From the NCBI GenBank assembly GCA_028290305.1, contig JAQGKC010000109.1, positions 12,688-76,687 of the forward strand: a stretch of 64,000 nucleotides of DNA, in the 5' to 3' direction. Each line of letters opens with the position of its first letter. The stretch's first letter is position 1. A program made the translations under genes and the position numbers. Shown one piece after another: positions 18,669-28,125 of the stretch. This stretch comes from Bradyrhizobium sp. (GTDB lineage Bacteria > Pseudomonadota > Alphaproteobacteria > Rhizobiales > Xanthobacteraceae). The notes under the pieces were generated by a model that saw nothing but the letters and a program-made list of their open reading frames with translations, searched no databases and was not told the DNA's origin.

Positions 18669-20452
18669 GAGGAGACCTCGGCGTCAGCGAGTTTGCGCAG
18701 CGTTTCACCATCATGGCGGCGCGCAAATGCGAGGAAGGTTTCATCAGGTGATGCACGATGCGACAGATAGGCTTTCAACAGCCTCTCGACGGTCTTTGGC
18801 GCGTCCTCGGCTTTGAGGTCGTGGTAAACCTCCTGCCCGAGATCGGCATTCGGCCCGAACCCTCCACCCGCGAACAGATGATAGCCCTCGACGGTGTCGT
18901 CCTCCTCGCCAACAGGCACTTTGGCGGCGATCAAGCCGATATCGCTGATGTAGTGCTGCGCGCAGGAGTGGTGACAGCCGGTGAGATGGATGTTGAGCGG
19001 AGTGTCGATGTCAACGCGTGGCTCGCACCAGTCGCCGATCTCGGCGGCATGGCGCTTGGTATCGGACGCCGCGAACTTGCAGCCGGCATTGCCGGTGCAG
19101 GCGATTAGCCCGGCGCGGATTTGCGACGCCTTGACCGCGAGCCCGATGGCTTCGATGGCCGCGACCGCAAGTCCGACATTCTCGTCCCGCACGCCTGGTA
19201 TCAACAGGTTCTGCCAGACCGTAAGGCGGATATCGCCGTCGCCGAGATCCCGGGCGATCTTTGCGAGGCCCCGCATCTGCTCGCAGGTCACTTTCCCAAG
19301 CGGCAGCGACACGCCGATCCAGTTAAAGCCGGCCTGCTTCTGCTTGACCACACCGATATGCGCCATGCGGTCGAAAGCCCTGCGCGGCGCAAGCGCCTCT
19401 GGCGGCACGCGCGTCAAGGCATGGCCGAGCTTTTCCCCGACCAGAACGAGGAACTTCTCCATGCCCATGCCGTCGATGACATATTTCAACCGTGCCTTGA
19501 GCCGGTTGGTGCGGTCGCCGAGGTCGATGAACACGCGGACAATGGCGTCGGCCACTTTAGTCGCGTCTGCCGGCTTGACGATGATGCCGGTCTCTTTCGC
19601 AAAATCCTTGTGGCCGGTGATGCCGCCAATGCCTAAGCGAAACCAGATACCGGGTTCGACGCCAAAACCGTCCTTTACTTCGACGGCCGCGAAGGCGATG
19701 TCGTTGGTGTCTTCGAGCACCGCGATCTTGCCGGCACCATCGAACGCGACGTTGAACTTGCGCGGCAGGCCCGCCAGCGAGCGGTCGTTGAGAATGTGGT
19801 AATGCCATTCGCGGGCATATTCGCGGGTGTCGAGCAGTTCCTGCGGATCGATCCCGGCCGTCGGCGTGCCCGTGACGTTGCGGATGTTGTCGGCGCCGGA
19901 GCCACGTGAGCACAGGCCGAGATCCTGAATGCCCTCGATCAACGCCACGGCGTGCTTCGGCGGGATTTCCCGCACCTGCAGATTTGCCCGCGTCGTCACA
20001 TGGCAAAACGGCCCGCACAGGCGCTCAGCGAGATCGGCCATGCCGGCAAACTGCCAATGCTTGAGGATGCCGTTCGGAATCCTCAAGCGGCACATGTAGG
20101 AATCCTGTGCCGGCGCGACATAGAACAGGCCGTAATAGCGCCAGCGAAAATTATCCGCCGTGGACGGCGGCGCGTTGGTCAGCGCCTGCTCCTTGAGCCG
20201 CGGATAAGCATCGAACGGATGCTCTTCGCGTTTGAATTTCTCCTGGTCCGCGAGTTTCTTGCCCGACGCGATCACCTTGTCCTGCGCTCTGAAGTGCGCG
20301 GCATCGGGTCCGATCGGCTCGGCGTTGGTTTTGCCGGCGGCCGCGCCACCGAGGCCGCGCCCGACCCGGCTGATCTGCAGGCCGGTCGTAAAACCTTCGA
20401 GGTAGCGTTTCTGCTCGTCGGTAAAGTCGACTGAGAGGGTTTCGATTTTCAT
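18665..20452 (-). CDS. nirA: Assimilatory ferredoxin-type nitrite reductase
   Basis: 595 residues, with the two ferredoxin-like repeats of the nitrite/sulfite reductase family. It reduces nitrite to ammonium in the cytosol using siroheme and a [4Fe-4S] cluster. The cluster/siroheme ligands are Cys452 and Cys458 (CTGNAGC) and Cys493 and Cys497 (CHHSC). Sulfite reductase CysI is the alternative family member, but the nasS-nasT genes next door make nitrite the likely substrate. ATG 20452 is used since residues before it are not family-like. Expression is likely controlled by NasST through the 354-base leader upstream. Confidence 0.85.
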   Translation of the reverse strand: MKIETLSVDFTDEQKRYLEGFTTGLQISRVGRGLGGAAAGKTNAEPIGPDAAHFRAQDKVIASGKKLADQEKFKREEHPFDAYPRLKEQALTNAPPSTADNFRWRYYGLFYVAPAQDSYMCRLRIPNGILKHWQFAGMADLAERLCGPFCHVTTRANLQVREIPPKHAVALIEGIQDLGLCSRGSGADNIRNVTGTPTAGIDPQELLDTREYAREWHYHILNDRSLAGLPRKFNVAFDGAGKIAVLEDTNDIAFAAVEVKDGFGVEPGIWFRLGIGGITGHKDFAKETGIIVKPADATKVADAIVRVFIDLGDRTNRLKARLKYVIDGMGMEKFLVLVGEKLGHALTRVPPEALAPRRAFDRMAHIGVVKQKQAGFNWIGVSLPLGKVTCEQMRGLAKIARDLGDGDIRLTVWQNLLIPGVRDENVGLAVAAIEAIGLAVKASQIRAGLIACTGNAGCKFAASDTKRHAAEIGDWCEPRVDIDTPLNIHLTGCHHSCAQHYISDIGLIAAKVPVGEEDDTVEGYHLFAGGGFGPNADLGQEVYHDLKAEDAPKTVERLLKAYLSHRASPDETFLAFARRHDGETLRKLADAEVSS

Positions 20453-20604
20453 GGTGCGCGACGAAGCTCCTGCGGCCACGACCAGTGGCGTCAACGGGAA
20501 ACGGAATGTGACCGCTCTGAAATCGGTCGGCGAGGAAGCGCCGGTTCAATTTCGAAGGTGCGGTCCGACCAGCCTCGTTGCTGCGGAAATCCATCTTGGA
20601 CGTA

Positions 20605-20632
20605 AGCCAGCGGGCATCTATGGCGGCTGGCT
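20605..20632 (-). promoter_or_regulatory. Candidate ANTAR-target hairpin
   Basis: Read on the minus strand this is AGCCAGC-CGCC-ATAGAT-GCCC-GCTGGCT: a 7-base perfect outer stem and a hexanucleotide loop ATAGAT closed by C-G, with two C-C mismatches between. ANTAR proteins such as NasT bind hairpins with six-base loops having A at position 1 and G at 4, as here. No convincing second hairpin of the usual pair was identified. Confidence 0.42.
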
Positions 20633-20642
20633 GCACTGCAAC

Positions 20643-20659
20643 ATTCAAGTTGTGTGCCA
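20643..20659 (-). promoter_or_regulatory. Sigma-54-like promoter of nirA (imperfect)
   Basis: On the minus strand TGGCACACAACTTGAAT fits the sigma-54 -24 element (TGGCAC) and spacing, but the -12 element reads TTGA instead of TTGC. A start about 12 bases downstream would place the candidate hairpin at the very 5' end of the message. Tentative because the -12 cytosine is normally invariant. Confidence 0.35.
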
Positions 20660-20806
20660 TCCCAGGTCTTATGGAATATGATATGAAATCAACGACCTAC
20701 ATGATTGATTTGGAACCGGCGACGATCATTCGCCGCTAATTTCGAGCAACTAGCCTAAAAATTAGCCTGTCGGGAAGAATGCTCAGCATCGCACCAGGCC
20801 TCGGTC

Positions 20807-21973
20807 TCAGGATTTGCGGCGCCCGATTTTGAACGCTGCCAGATGCCCCGCAATATCGTTGGCGTGGAACGCCGGACCGGCGAAGGCACCCACCGCTTCG
20901 GACGCGTCTACGGGCTTCCCTTCACGGCCCAGCGCCGCGTCGTAAAGGTCCGGCCTGAACACCGCCTGTGCGATCCTGAGCGCTTCAGGGCTGATCGAGG
21001 CCTGTCCCCAGCGGACCATCTGCGCATAGAGCCAGGCAGCCTGCACAGGCTCCGGCCGTGCCGCGCCTTCCCGCCCCACCAGCAGATAGCGGCTGCTTTC
21101 GCGCATGGTTCCGTCAGGCGAAATCTTGAGGCGGCCGTCCAGCGTGCGCTGAATAACCTCCGCATCCACGCCGATCCGCTCCGGTTGCGCCAGAATACGC
21201 GCGGCTTCAGCACGATTGCCGGGATCCTCGATGAATTCAGTGGCGCGAAATGCAGCCCGGATCAGCGCGGCAACCACTTCCGGATTTTTCTCCGACCAAC
21301 TCTGCCTGATGGCGAGCACCTTTTCCGCCGCGCGCACCAGGATGTCCGAGACGAAATGCAGGATATGGCCGAGGCCCAGATCGACCGCGATCGAATTCCA
21401 GGGCGCGCCGACACAGAACGCATCGACCTGACCGCTGGCCAGGCTGTCCACCATGAAAGGCGGCGGCAGCACCACGAGACGAACGTCCTCGTCAGGATCG
21501 ACGCCGCCGGCGGCCATCCAGAACCGCAGCTGATAATTGTGGGTCGAAAATGGAAAGGTCATGCCGAAGGTCAGGGGTTCCGCGCTGCTCCTGCGCCGCG
21601 CGGCGACGACGCGCGACAGCGCCAGCGCGGTGGCCATGGGATCGAACGGATCGCCTGATATCTCGCGCATGATCGCCGCATGCAACGCCGGCGACACCGT
21701 GATCGCGTTGCCGTTGAGTCCGAGATTGAACGGCGCCACGATCGGCACCTTGACGTGTCCGAGCCCGAGGCTCGAGGCGATCGCGACCGGCGCCAGCAAA
21801 TGAGCGGCGTCGAACATGCCGATATTGAGCTTGTCGCGAACATTCGACCACGACACTTCACGCACCAACGTGACATCCAGCCCTTCGGCCGCGGCAAATC
21901 CCTTGTCGACGGCGACGATCAGGGCAGCGGCATCGACCAGCGGAATGAAGCCTATGCGAAGAGGTTTGGTCAT
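20807..21973 (-). CDS. nasS: Nitrate-sensing regulator NasS (NrtA/CmpA-like)
   Basis: 388 residues of the nitrate-binding NrtA/CmpA fold without a recognisable signal peptide, so it should be cytosolic. The opening LRIGFIPLVDAAALIVAVDKG and the segments TFPFSTHNYQLRFWMAAGG and CVGAPWNS are typical of NasS/NrtA proteins. In known systems NasS binds nitrate or nitrite and then releases NasT, which prevents termination in target leaders. It begins at an ATGA overlap with nasT, which supports a stoichiometric partnership. No nrtBC transporter genes are present in the window, which favours the sensor over a transport subunit. Confidence 0.86.
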   Translation of the reverse strand: MTKPLRIGFIPLVDAAALIVAVDKGFAAAEGLDVTLVREVSWSNVRDKLNIGMFDAAHLLAPVAIASSLGLGHVKVPIVAPFNLGLNGNAITVSPALHAAIMREISGDPFDPMATALALSRVVAARRRSSAEPLTFGMTFPFSTHNYQLRFWMAAGGVDPDEDVRLVVLPPPFMVDSLASGQVDAFCVGAPWNSIAVDLGLGHILHFVSDILVRAAEKVLAIRQSWSEKNPEVVAALIRAAFRATEFIEDPGNRAEAARILAQPERIGVDAEVIQRTLDGRLKISPDGTMRESSRYLLVGREGAARPEPVQAAWLYAQMVRWGQASISPEALRIAQAVFRPDLYDAALGREGKPVDASEAVGAFAGPAFHANDIAGHLAAFKIGRRKS

Positions 21974-22560
21974 TTCAGCAACTCCGACGCGGTCAGGATC
22001 GACTGTGCGATCTCGCCGATCTTCTTTTTCTCGCGCATCGCCGTCGATCGAAGCAGCACATAGGCCTCATCTTCGGTCAGGCCCTTCAGTTTCATCAGGA
22101 TTCCCTTGGCGCGATCGATCACCTTGCGGTCTTCAAGCGCGGATTTGGCGCGGTCGAGTTCGTCCTGAAGCTTGGCGAACGCGTTGAATCGCGAAATGCA
22201 GAGGTCGAGGATCGGCTTGAGCCGTTCTTTTTTCAATCCGTCGACGATATAGGCCGAAACGCCGGCATCGACGGAAGCCTGAATTGATGCCGCATCGCTC
22301 TGATCAACGAACATCGCGATCGGCCGGCGCACCGCGCGGCTGACCTGGAACATCTGTTCCAGGACGTCGCGGCTGGGATTTGCAAGGTCGATCACGATGA
22401 CATCGGGATCGAGCGCATAGATCCGGGCCAGCAAACTCTGCATTTCGCTGATATGGACGACGCCGGTAAAGCCAGCCTCCCGCAATCCCTCCTCGAGGAT
22501 CGCGGCGCGGATCGGGCTTTCATCGACAATCACGATTTTAGGGGACGACTCGGCGGTCAT
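21970..22560 (-). CDS. nasT: ANTAR-domain antiterminator NasT
   Basis: 196 residues: an N-terminal response-regulator-like receiver domain ([11 protein letters not shown], then [10 protein letters not shown] near the usual phospho-Asp site) and a C-terminal ANTAR RNA-binding domain (about residues 130-190, [17 protein letters not shown].., [13 protein letters not shown]). NasT binds paired hairpins in leader RNAs and promotes read-through when NasS lets go. It heads nasT-nasS and is divergent from rimO, with 111 bases between them for both promoters. Its likely target here is the nirA leader. Confidence 0.9.
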   Translation of the reverse strand: MTAESSPKIVIVDESPIRAAILEEGLREAGFTGVVHISEMQSLLARIYALDPDVIVIDLANPSRDVLEQMFQVSRAVRRPIAMFVDQSDAASIQASVDAGVSAYIVDGLKKERLKPILDLCISRFNAFAKLQDELDRAKSALEDRKVIDRAKGILMKLKGLTEDEAYVLLRSTAMREKKKIGEIAQSILTASELLK

Positions 22561-22671
22561 CGATCACTCGCATTCCGGCAAAATATCCATAGCACGCCGG
22601 AAGCCTGCTCAAAGCCTTGTAATTATGGGCAATTGGGACTAGCTCCTGCCGATCAATCAGGCAGATCGAAC

Positions 22672-23997
22672 ATGCAACAGGCCGCCGCGCCCAAAGTCAG
22701 CTTTGTCTCACTCGGTTGCCCCAAGGCGCTGGTGGATTCCGAGCGCATCATTACACGGCTGCGCGCGGAAGGCTACGAACTGGCGCGCAAGCACGATGGC
22801 GCCGATCTCGTCATCGTCAACACCTGCGGCTTTCTCGACAGCGCCAAACAGGAATCGCTCGGCGCCATCGGCGAAGCGATGGCCGAGAACGGCAAGGTGA
22901 TCGTGACCGGCTGCATGGGCGCGGAACCCGAGCAGATCGAGGCAGCCTATCCCGGCGTGCTGTCGATCACGGGACCGCAGCAATATGAAAGCGTGCTCGA
23001 TGCGGTACATCGCGCGCTGCCGCCGGTCCACAATCCGCATCTCGATCTGGTGCCGCCGCAGGGCATCAAGCTGACGCCGCGGCATTACGCCTATTTGAAG
23101 ATTTCCGAAGGCTGCAATAACCGCTGCAGCTTCTGCATCATCCCGAAGCTGCGCGGCGATCTGGTGTCGCGCCCGGCCAATGATGTGCTGCGCGAGGCGG
23201 AGAAGCTGGTCAGCGCCGGCGTCAGGGAATTGCTGGTCATCTCGCAGGACACGTCGGCGTATGGCGTCGATTTGAAATATGCCGCGAGCCCGTGGAAGGA
23301 CCGTGACGTCCGCGCGAAGTTTTTTGATCTGGCAAACGAGCTCGGCGAATTCGGCGCCTGGGTCCGGCTGCAATATGTCTATCCCTACCCGCATGTCGAT
23401 GAAGTCATCGGCCTGATGACGCACGGCAAGATTTTGCCCTATCTCGATATTCCGTTTCAGCACGCGAGCCCGGAAATCCTCAAGCAGATGAAGCGCCCCG
23501 CAGCGCAGGACAAAACCTTGGCGCGGATCAAGAGATGGCGCGAGGAATGCCCTGAGCTTACGCTGCGCTCCACGTTCATCGTTGGCTTTCCAGGCGAAAC
23601 CGATTCCGATTTTGCGTATTTGCTCGACTGGCTCGAGGAAGCCGAGATCGATCGCGTCGGCTGCTTCAAATACGAACCGGTCGCAGGCGCTTCGTCGAAC
23701 GCGCTCGGTCATCCCGTGCCTGAGGACGTCAAGCAGGAGCGCTGGAATGCGCTGATGGCGCGGCAGCAAAAGATTTCCGCACGGCGCCTGAAGCGCAAGG
23801 TCGGCACCCGGCAGCAGATCATCATCGACGAGGTCGGCCCTACCGTATCGAAGGGCCGCTCGAAAGCGGACGCGCCGCAGATCGATGGCGCGGTCTATGT
23901 CTCGAGCCACCGTCCGCTGCGCGTCGGCGAGATCGTCACCGCGAAAATCGAGCGCGCGGACCAATACGATCTGCACGGCAGCGTCGCGGGCTTTTGA
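22672..23997 (+). CDS. rimO: Ribosomal protein S12 methylthiotransferase RimO
   Basis: 441 residues, full length for RimO, which methylthiolates the conserved Asp of ribosomal protein S12. The N-terminal UPF0004 domain begins [17 protein letters not shown]. The radical-SAM cluster motif CNNRCSFC has Cys148, Cys152 and Cys155. A TRAM domain closes the C-terminus ([21 protein letters not shown]). The start at ATG 22672 matches the family N-terminus; an upstream ORF extension overlaps nasT antisense and is ignored. RimO is distinguished from MiaB by the LGCPKA opening. Confidence 0.95.
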   Translation: MQQAAAPKVSFVSLGCPKALVDSERIITRLRAEGYELARKHDGADLVIVNTCGFLDSAKQESLGAIGEAMAENGKVIVTGCMGAEPEQIEAAYPGVLSITGPQQYESVLDAVHRALPPVHNPHLDLVPPQGIKLTPRHYAYLKISEGCNNRCSFCIIPKLRGDLVSRPANDVLREAEKLVSAGVRELLVISQDTSAYGVDLKYAASPWKDRDVRAKFFDLANELGEFGAWVRLQYVYPYPHVDEVIGLMTHGKILPYLDIPFQHASPEILKQMKRPAAQDKTLARIKRWREECPELTLRSTFIVGFPGETDSDFAYLLDWLEEAEIDRVGCFKYEPVAGASSNALGHPVPEDVKQERWNALMARQQKISARRLKRKVGTRQQIIIDEVGPTVSKGRSKADAPQIDGAVYVSSHRPLRVGEIVTAKIERADQYDLHGSVAGF

Positions 23998-24157
23998 CCG
24001 TCAGCTCTTGACAGAGCCAGCACTTCGGCTGTATGGCCGCGTCATGACATTCACCCGGACCCAACTTCGCGCAGCTTTCCGTCGTCGCTCGTTCGACGAT
24101 GATGGGTCGCGCCGTGTCCGACGACAGAGCTGAACAGATAAAATCAGCAACGTTTTT

Positions 24158-24198
24158 CGAGAAGGCCGCACCCGCAAAGTGCGGCCTTCTCGCGTTTT
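24158..24198 (+). terminator. Strong stem-loop, probable rho-independent terminator
   Basis: A 13-base perfect inverted repeat (CGAGAAGGCCGCA / TGCGGCCTTCTCG) with a nine-base loop, followed by CGTTTTGA. It lies 160 bases after rimO and 40 before the aminotransferase start. It most likely ends rimO transcription; being in the aminotransferase upstream region it could also act as an attenuator. Confidence 0.65.
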
Positions 24199-24232
24199 GA
24201 CCGGCTTTTCCAATCTACTGCAGGAGTCTGAC

Positions 24233-25429
24233 ATGACTATCGCCACCCATCCGTTCGACGCATTGATGGACATCACGGCGCGCCCCTCGACCGTATTCGT
24301 CAAAGGCGAAGGTTCATGGCTGTGGGATGACGACGGCAAGCGTTATCTCGATTTCATACAAGGGTGGGCGGTCAATTGCCTCGGCCACTCGCCGCCATGT
24401 GTTGTCGAAGCGCTCGTGGAGCAGGCAAAGCTTCTGCTGACGCCGAGCCCGGCTTTTTACAACGCACCCAGCCTCAAGCTGGCAAAGGCGTTGGTCGATC
24501 ACAGTTGCTTCGACCAGGTGTTCTTCACCAATTCGGGCGCGGAAGCCAACGAAGGCGCCATCAAGCTGGCTCGGAAATACGGCGCGCTGCATCGTAACGG
24601 CGCCCATGAGATCATCACGTTCGAAGGTGGTTTCCACGGCAGGACGCTGGCGACGATGTCGGCGTCCGGCAAGAAAGCCTTCGAACCCTTGTTCGAACCC
24701 AAGGTGTCGGGGTTTCCAAAAGCCCGCCTGAACAATCTCGCCTCGGTGAAACAGCTGATCAACGACAAGACCGTCGGCCTGATGCTGGAGCCGATCCAGG
24801 GTGAAGCCGGCGTCTGGGCTGCAACGGATCAGTTCCTGCGCGGTCTGCGATCCTTGACCCACGAGCACGGCTTGCCGCTGATCTTCGATGAAATCCAAAC
24901 CGGCATGGGCCGCACCGGAAAACTGTTCCACTACGAACACGCCGAAATCGAGCCTGACATCATGACTCTCGGCAAGGGAATCGGCGGAGGCGTGCCGCTG
25001 GCCGCCTTACTGGCGACCGAGGCCGCCTCATGTTTCGAATACGGCGACCAGGGCGGCACCTTCAACGGCAATCCGCTGATGTGTGCAGCCGGGCTCGCCG
25101 TTCTGCAGCATGTCGGCCAGTCCCGGTTTCTGAAATCGGTGACCGATACCGGACTATATCTGGCGAGCGAGCTGCAGCGCATTTCGGCGCGGCATGGTCT
25201 TGGCGAAGTCCGTGGCAGAGGGCTGTTGCTGGCGCTCGATTTGAAACGCCCGATCGGCGCTTCGATCGTCGCGTACGCGTTTGAAGGTGGCGTGCTGCTC
25301 AACGCGCCGCAACCGGACGCGCTACGCTTCATGCCGACACTCAACGTGACGCAAGGCGAAATCGCCGAAATGATCGATGGGCTCGACGCGATCCTGATGA
25401 AAATGGGCGTCGCAAGATGCGTCGCGTAG
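24233..25429 (+). CDS. argD: Acetylornithine aminotransferase family (class III PLP enzyme)
   Basis: 398 residues of the class III aminotransferases, in length and pattern an ArgD-type enzyme (N-acetylornithine plus 2-oxoglutarate to the semialdehyde plus glutamate). Visible features are [28 protein letters not shown], the [11 protein letters not shown] segment, and the PLP lysine in TLGKGIGGG (about residue 247). Many class III members are promiscuous, so succinylornithine or 4-aminobutyrate activity cannot be excluded, and no other arginine genes lie nearby. AGGAG precedes the ATG. It stands alone behind a strong terminator. Confidence 0.8.
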   Translation: MTIATHPFDALMDITARPSTVFVKGEGSWLWDDDGKRYLDFIQGWAVNCLGHSPPCVVEALVEQAKLLLTPSPAFYNAPSLKLAKALVDHSCFDQVFFTNSGAEANEGAIKLARKYGALHRNGAHEIITFEGGFHGRTLATMSASGKKAFEPLFEPKVSGFPKARLNNLASVKQLINDKTVGLMLEPIQGEAGVWAATDQFLRGLRSLTHEHGLPLIFDEIQTGMGRTGKLFHYEHAEIEPDIMTLGKGIGGGVPLAALLATEAASCFEYGDQGGTFNGNPLMCAAGLAVLQHVGQSRFLKSVTDTGLYLASELQRISARHGLGEVRGRGLLLALDLKRPIGASIVAYAFEGGVLLNAPQPDALRFMPTLNVTQGEIAEMIDGLDAILMKMGVARCVA

Positions 25430-25458
25430 ACCGTCCCGGCGCGGGACACCCGCGGAGT

Positions 25459-26433
25459 TTATGGCCTCAAGATCGCGGCACCCGTCGTCGCGCGCGACTC
25501 TAGATCGATATGCGCCTTGGCCACATCCTTCAGCGCGTAGGCGTGGTTGATCGGCACGTGAAGTTTGCCGTTGATGACGGCGGCGAACAGCGTGTCGGCG
25601 CCCTCGAGCAGGTCCGAACGCTCGCCGACGTAATCGTTGAGCTTTGGCCGTGTGGCGAACAGTGAGCCGTGATTATTAAGCTCGGCAATCGAAAACGGCG
25701 GCACCGGACCCGACGCATTGCCGAAACTCACGAACAATCCGCGCGGCTTCAGGCAGGACAGCGAACCCGGAAAAGTGGTCTTGCCGACGCCATCATAGAC
25801 GACGTCGCAAAGTTCGTTGCGGCTGATTTGTTTGACGCGCGCGACGAAATCTTCGTCGTTGTAGAGGATGACATAATCGCAGCCATTGGCGAGCGCGATG
25901 TCGGCCTTCGCTTTGGAACCAACGGTGCCGATAACATGCGCGCCGAGCGCCTTGGCCCATTGGCACGCGAGCAGCCCGATGCCGCCCGCGGCTGCGTGAA
26001 TCAAAACCCGATGTCCCGGCTCGACCTTGAAGGTCTTGTGCAGGAGGTACCAGACCGTCAGCCCCTTCAGCATCAGGACAGCGCCCTGCTCGTAGGTGAT
26101 GTGGTCGGGCAGCTTGACCAGCTTCTCCCACGGGATGTTACGTTCGCTGGCGTAGGCGCCGAGATTGAAATAATAGGCGACGCGATCACCGGGATGAAAA
26201 TTGGTGACGCCGGGCCCAACCGCCACGACTTCGCCGGCAGCTTCATTGCCGGCGATGAACGGCAGTTCCGGCGCCTTGTAGAGACCGGTGCGATAGTAAA
26301 CATCGATGAAGTTCAGGCCGACGGCATGCTGGCGGATACGAACCTCGCCGGCTCCCGGCGGGGGCACGTCGATAGCTTCGTAAACCAGGGCTTCCGGACC
26401 CCCTACCTTGTGCACACGCACGGCCTTGGTCAT
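25459..26433 (-). CDS. NADPH:quinone oxidoreductase, zinc-free MDR family
   Basis: 324 residues of the medium-chain dehydrogenase/reductase superfamily, quinone reductase branch (Qor type). It has the opening AVRVHKVGGPEALVYE, the AGNEAAGEVVAVGPGV motif, and the NADPH site HAAAGGIGLLACQWAKALGA with YYNYD-like region replaced by VILYNDEDF. Structural zinc cysteines are absent. It reduces quinones by one electron or enones, protecting against electrophiles. ATG 26433 is used because the upstream extension is not family-like. It runs convergently with argD. Confidence 0.85.
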   Translation of the reverse strand: MTKAVRVHKVGGPEALVYEAIDVPPPGAGEVRIRQHAVGLNFIDVYYRTGLYKAPELPFIAGNEAAGEVVAVGPGVTNFHPGDRVAYYFNLGAYASERNIPWEKLVKLPDHITYEQGAVLMLKGLTVWYLLHKTFKVEPGHRVLIHAAAGGIGLLACQWAKALGAHVIGTVGSKAKADIALANGCDYVILYNDEDFVARVKQISRNELCDVVYDGVGKTTFPGSLSCLKPRGLFVSFGNASGPVPPFSIAELNNHGSLFATRPKLNDYVGERSDLLEGADTLFAAVINGKLHVPINHAYALKDVAKAHIDLESRATTGAAILRP

Positions 26434-26535
26434 ATCGGATTCTCCCTTAAAATTTTCCCGGCATTCTCTTGAAACCAAGCGAAAGCCATCGAGGCCGCGT
26501 TGTCAACCGATGGCCGCGAAAACGTCTCGGATGGC

Positions 26536-27261
26536 CTAGTTGATGGTGTGTTTTCGATTGCGTTTGGCGAGCACATTGAAGAACTCGACCGCGGCCGAAA
26601 ACGCGATGGCAAAATAGATATAGCCGCGCGGGATATGAAACTTGAATCCGTCCGCGACCAGCGCAACCCCGATCAGCACCAGAAACGCCAGCGCCAGCAT
26701 CTTGGTGGTCGGATGTTCCGCCACAAATCTCGCGACCGGACCGGACGATACGTACATGATGATGCAAGCGATGACGACGGCTGCGATCATGATTTGAAGA
26801 TCCTGCGCCATGCCGATCGCGGTGATGATCGAATCCAGCGAGAACACCATATCGATGATGATGATCTGGATAATCACCCAGAAGAACGCGCTCGCCCTTG
26901 GGGCAGCATCGCTCTGTGGATCGTGTGCCTCCACTTCGGTATGAATTTCGTGGGTCGCCTTCGCGATCAGAAACAGTCCGCCGCCGATCAGAATGATGTC
27001 GCGCCAGGAAAAGGCGATGCCTTTCACGGTGAGAACCGTCTCGGTCAGGCCGATCAGCCACACCAGCAGGCTGAGCAGCAGGATGCGAAACAGCAGCGCC
27101 AGCGCAAGTCCGATTTGCCGCGCGCGCTTTGCCTGCGCTTGCGGGATACGCGAGACGATGACCGACAGAAAAATAACATTGTCGATGCCGAGAACGATTT
27201 CGAGCGCCGTCAGGGTCAACAACGCCGCCCACGCTTCCGGGCTGGTCCACAACTCGATCAT
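26536..27261 (-). CDS. TerC-family integral membrane protein
   Basis: 241 residues with about seven membrane helices. The TerC signatures are present: LTLTALEIVLGIDNVIFLSVIVSRIP near the N-terminus and the second acidic helix IIIIDMVFSLDSIITAIGMA. TerC proteins are implicated in manganese efflux or metal loading of exported enzymes. The start at ATG 27261 overlaps the stop of the phosphatidylcholine synthase gene (four bases), so the two are co-transcribed. An apparent 100-residue N-terminal extension is a shadow in that gene. Confidence 0.88.
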   Translation of the reverse strand: MIELWTSPEAWAALLTLTALEIVLGIDNVIFLSVIVSRIPQAQAKRARQIGLALALLFRILLLSLLVWLIGLTETVLTVKGIAFSWRDIILIGGGLFLIAKATHEIHTEVEAHDPQSDAAPRASAFFWVIIQIIIIDMVFSLDSIITAIGMAQDLQIMIAAVVIACIIMYVSSGPVARFVAEHPTTKMLALAFLVLIGVALVADGFKFHIPRGYIYFAIAFSAAVEFFNVLAKRNRKHTIN

Positions 27262-27992
27262 GCGTTGAACGATCTTGCGAGCCGGATCGCGGCATCGCTT
27301 CCCACGATGTAGGCGGCGATCGCGCAAAGCCCGATGGTTATCGGCGCGCCGGCATCGAAATCGCTCGCCAACGTGATGATTGCGAGCACCGCCCAGACGG
27401 CGAGCAGCGTCAATGTGAGCCCGCGCAGGCGCACCACGCGTACCGGGTGAAGGACGTGAAAAGGAACGAACGTCAGAGCGATCAGAACGGCGACACAAAG
27501 GCTGGAAAGCGCCGGCGGCAAATGCAGCAGGAACAGATAGAATGCCGCCGCGTTCCACAACGCCGGAAATCCACGAAAATGATTATCCGCGGTCTTCATC
27601 CGGCGATCGGCGAAATACAGCGCACCCGACACGACAATGCCCGCGCCCAGAAGCGGCGCCGCCAACGGCAACAACAGACCGCTTGCGGTGATCGCATAGG
27701 CCGGCACGAAGACATAAGTGACGAAATCGACCACGAGATCGAGCACCTCGCCCGACCAGTTCGGCTGCACGCGCATGACATCCAGCCGCCGTGCGATCGG
27801 GCCGTCGATCGCGTCGATCACCAGAGCGGCCCCAAGCCAGCCGAACATCGCCGCCCAATGCTCGCGTACGGCCTCAAGCAGCGCGATCAAGGCGATGCCT
27901 GCCCCCAACGCAGTAAAGATATGCACGGAAAACGCGGCGGCCCGTGTTACCGGCGATGCCGACGAAGAATCCTGTTGGTTTGCCTGGTCCAT
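27258..27992 (-). CDS. pcs: Phosphatidylcholine synthase
   Basis: 244 residues with about eight membrane helices. The CDP-alcohol phosphotransferase motif is present in its Pcs form, beginning DGPIARRLDV with the distal G..D...D (GEVLDLVVD). The enzyme condenses host- or medium-derived choline with CDP-diacylglycerol to phosphatidylcholine, a route typical of rhizobia and brucellae. ATG 27992 is chosen; the longer ORF to 28232 runs into the divergent hydroxylase promoter region. It precedes terC with a four-base overlap. Confidence 0.88.
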   Translation of the reverse strand: MDQANQQDSSSASPVTRAAAFSVHIFTALGAGIALIALLEAVREHWAAMFGWLGAALVIDAIDGPIARRLDVMRVQPNWSGEVLDLVVDFVTYVFVPAYAITASGLLLPLAAPLLGAGIVVSGALYFADRRMKTADNHFRGFPALWNAAAFYLFLLHLPPALSSLCVAVLIALTFVPFHVLHPVRVVRLRGLTLTLLAVWAVLAIITLASDFDAGAPITIGLCAIAAYIVGSDAAIRLARSFNA

Positions 27993-28125
27993 CTGGCCGG
28001 CAGTGCTATCAGGAATCGCCTTGATTTGCACATCAGCTGTTGCGGCGTTCCGCCGCGCAAATCGGTGGAAAACCGAGCTTTGATGCGGGCTTGAAAATGC
28101 CGGCGGGAACGTCAATTGTCCCGAT

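Larger units (their letters stand above)
20453..20806 (-). promoter_or_regulatory. Leader and promoter region of nirA
   Basis: 354 bases without a gene between nasS and nirA. Besides the hairpin and promoter-like site listed separately it contains an inverted repeat CGGCGA/TCGCCG around 20716-20735. Such a long untranslated stretch in front of a nitrate-assimilation gene, next to an ANTAR regulator, is the expected place for NasT-controlled antitermination. Confidence 0.55.

Noticed and set aside
17064..20452. Assignment of the nirA and CysJ-like pair as sulfite reductase (cysI/cysJ)
   Set aside because: The nasS-nasT neighbours and missing flavodoxin domain favour nitrite; no other sulfate-assimilation genes are nearby.
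20716..20735. CGGCGA/TCGCCG hairpin in the nirA leader as the second ANTAR hairpin
   Set aside because: Its loop is seven bases and lacks the A1/G4 pattern on the minus strand, and it lies upstream of the inferred start site.
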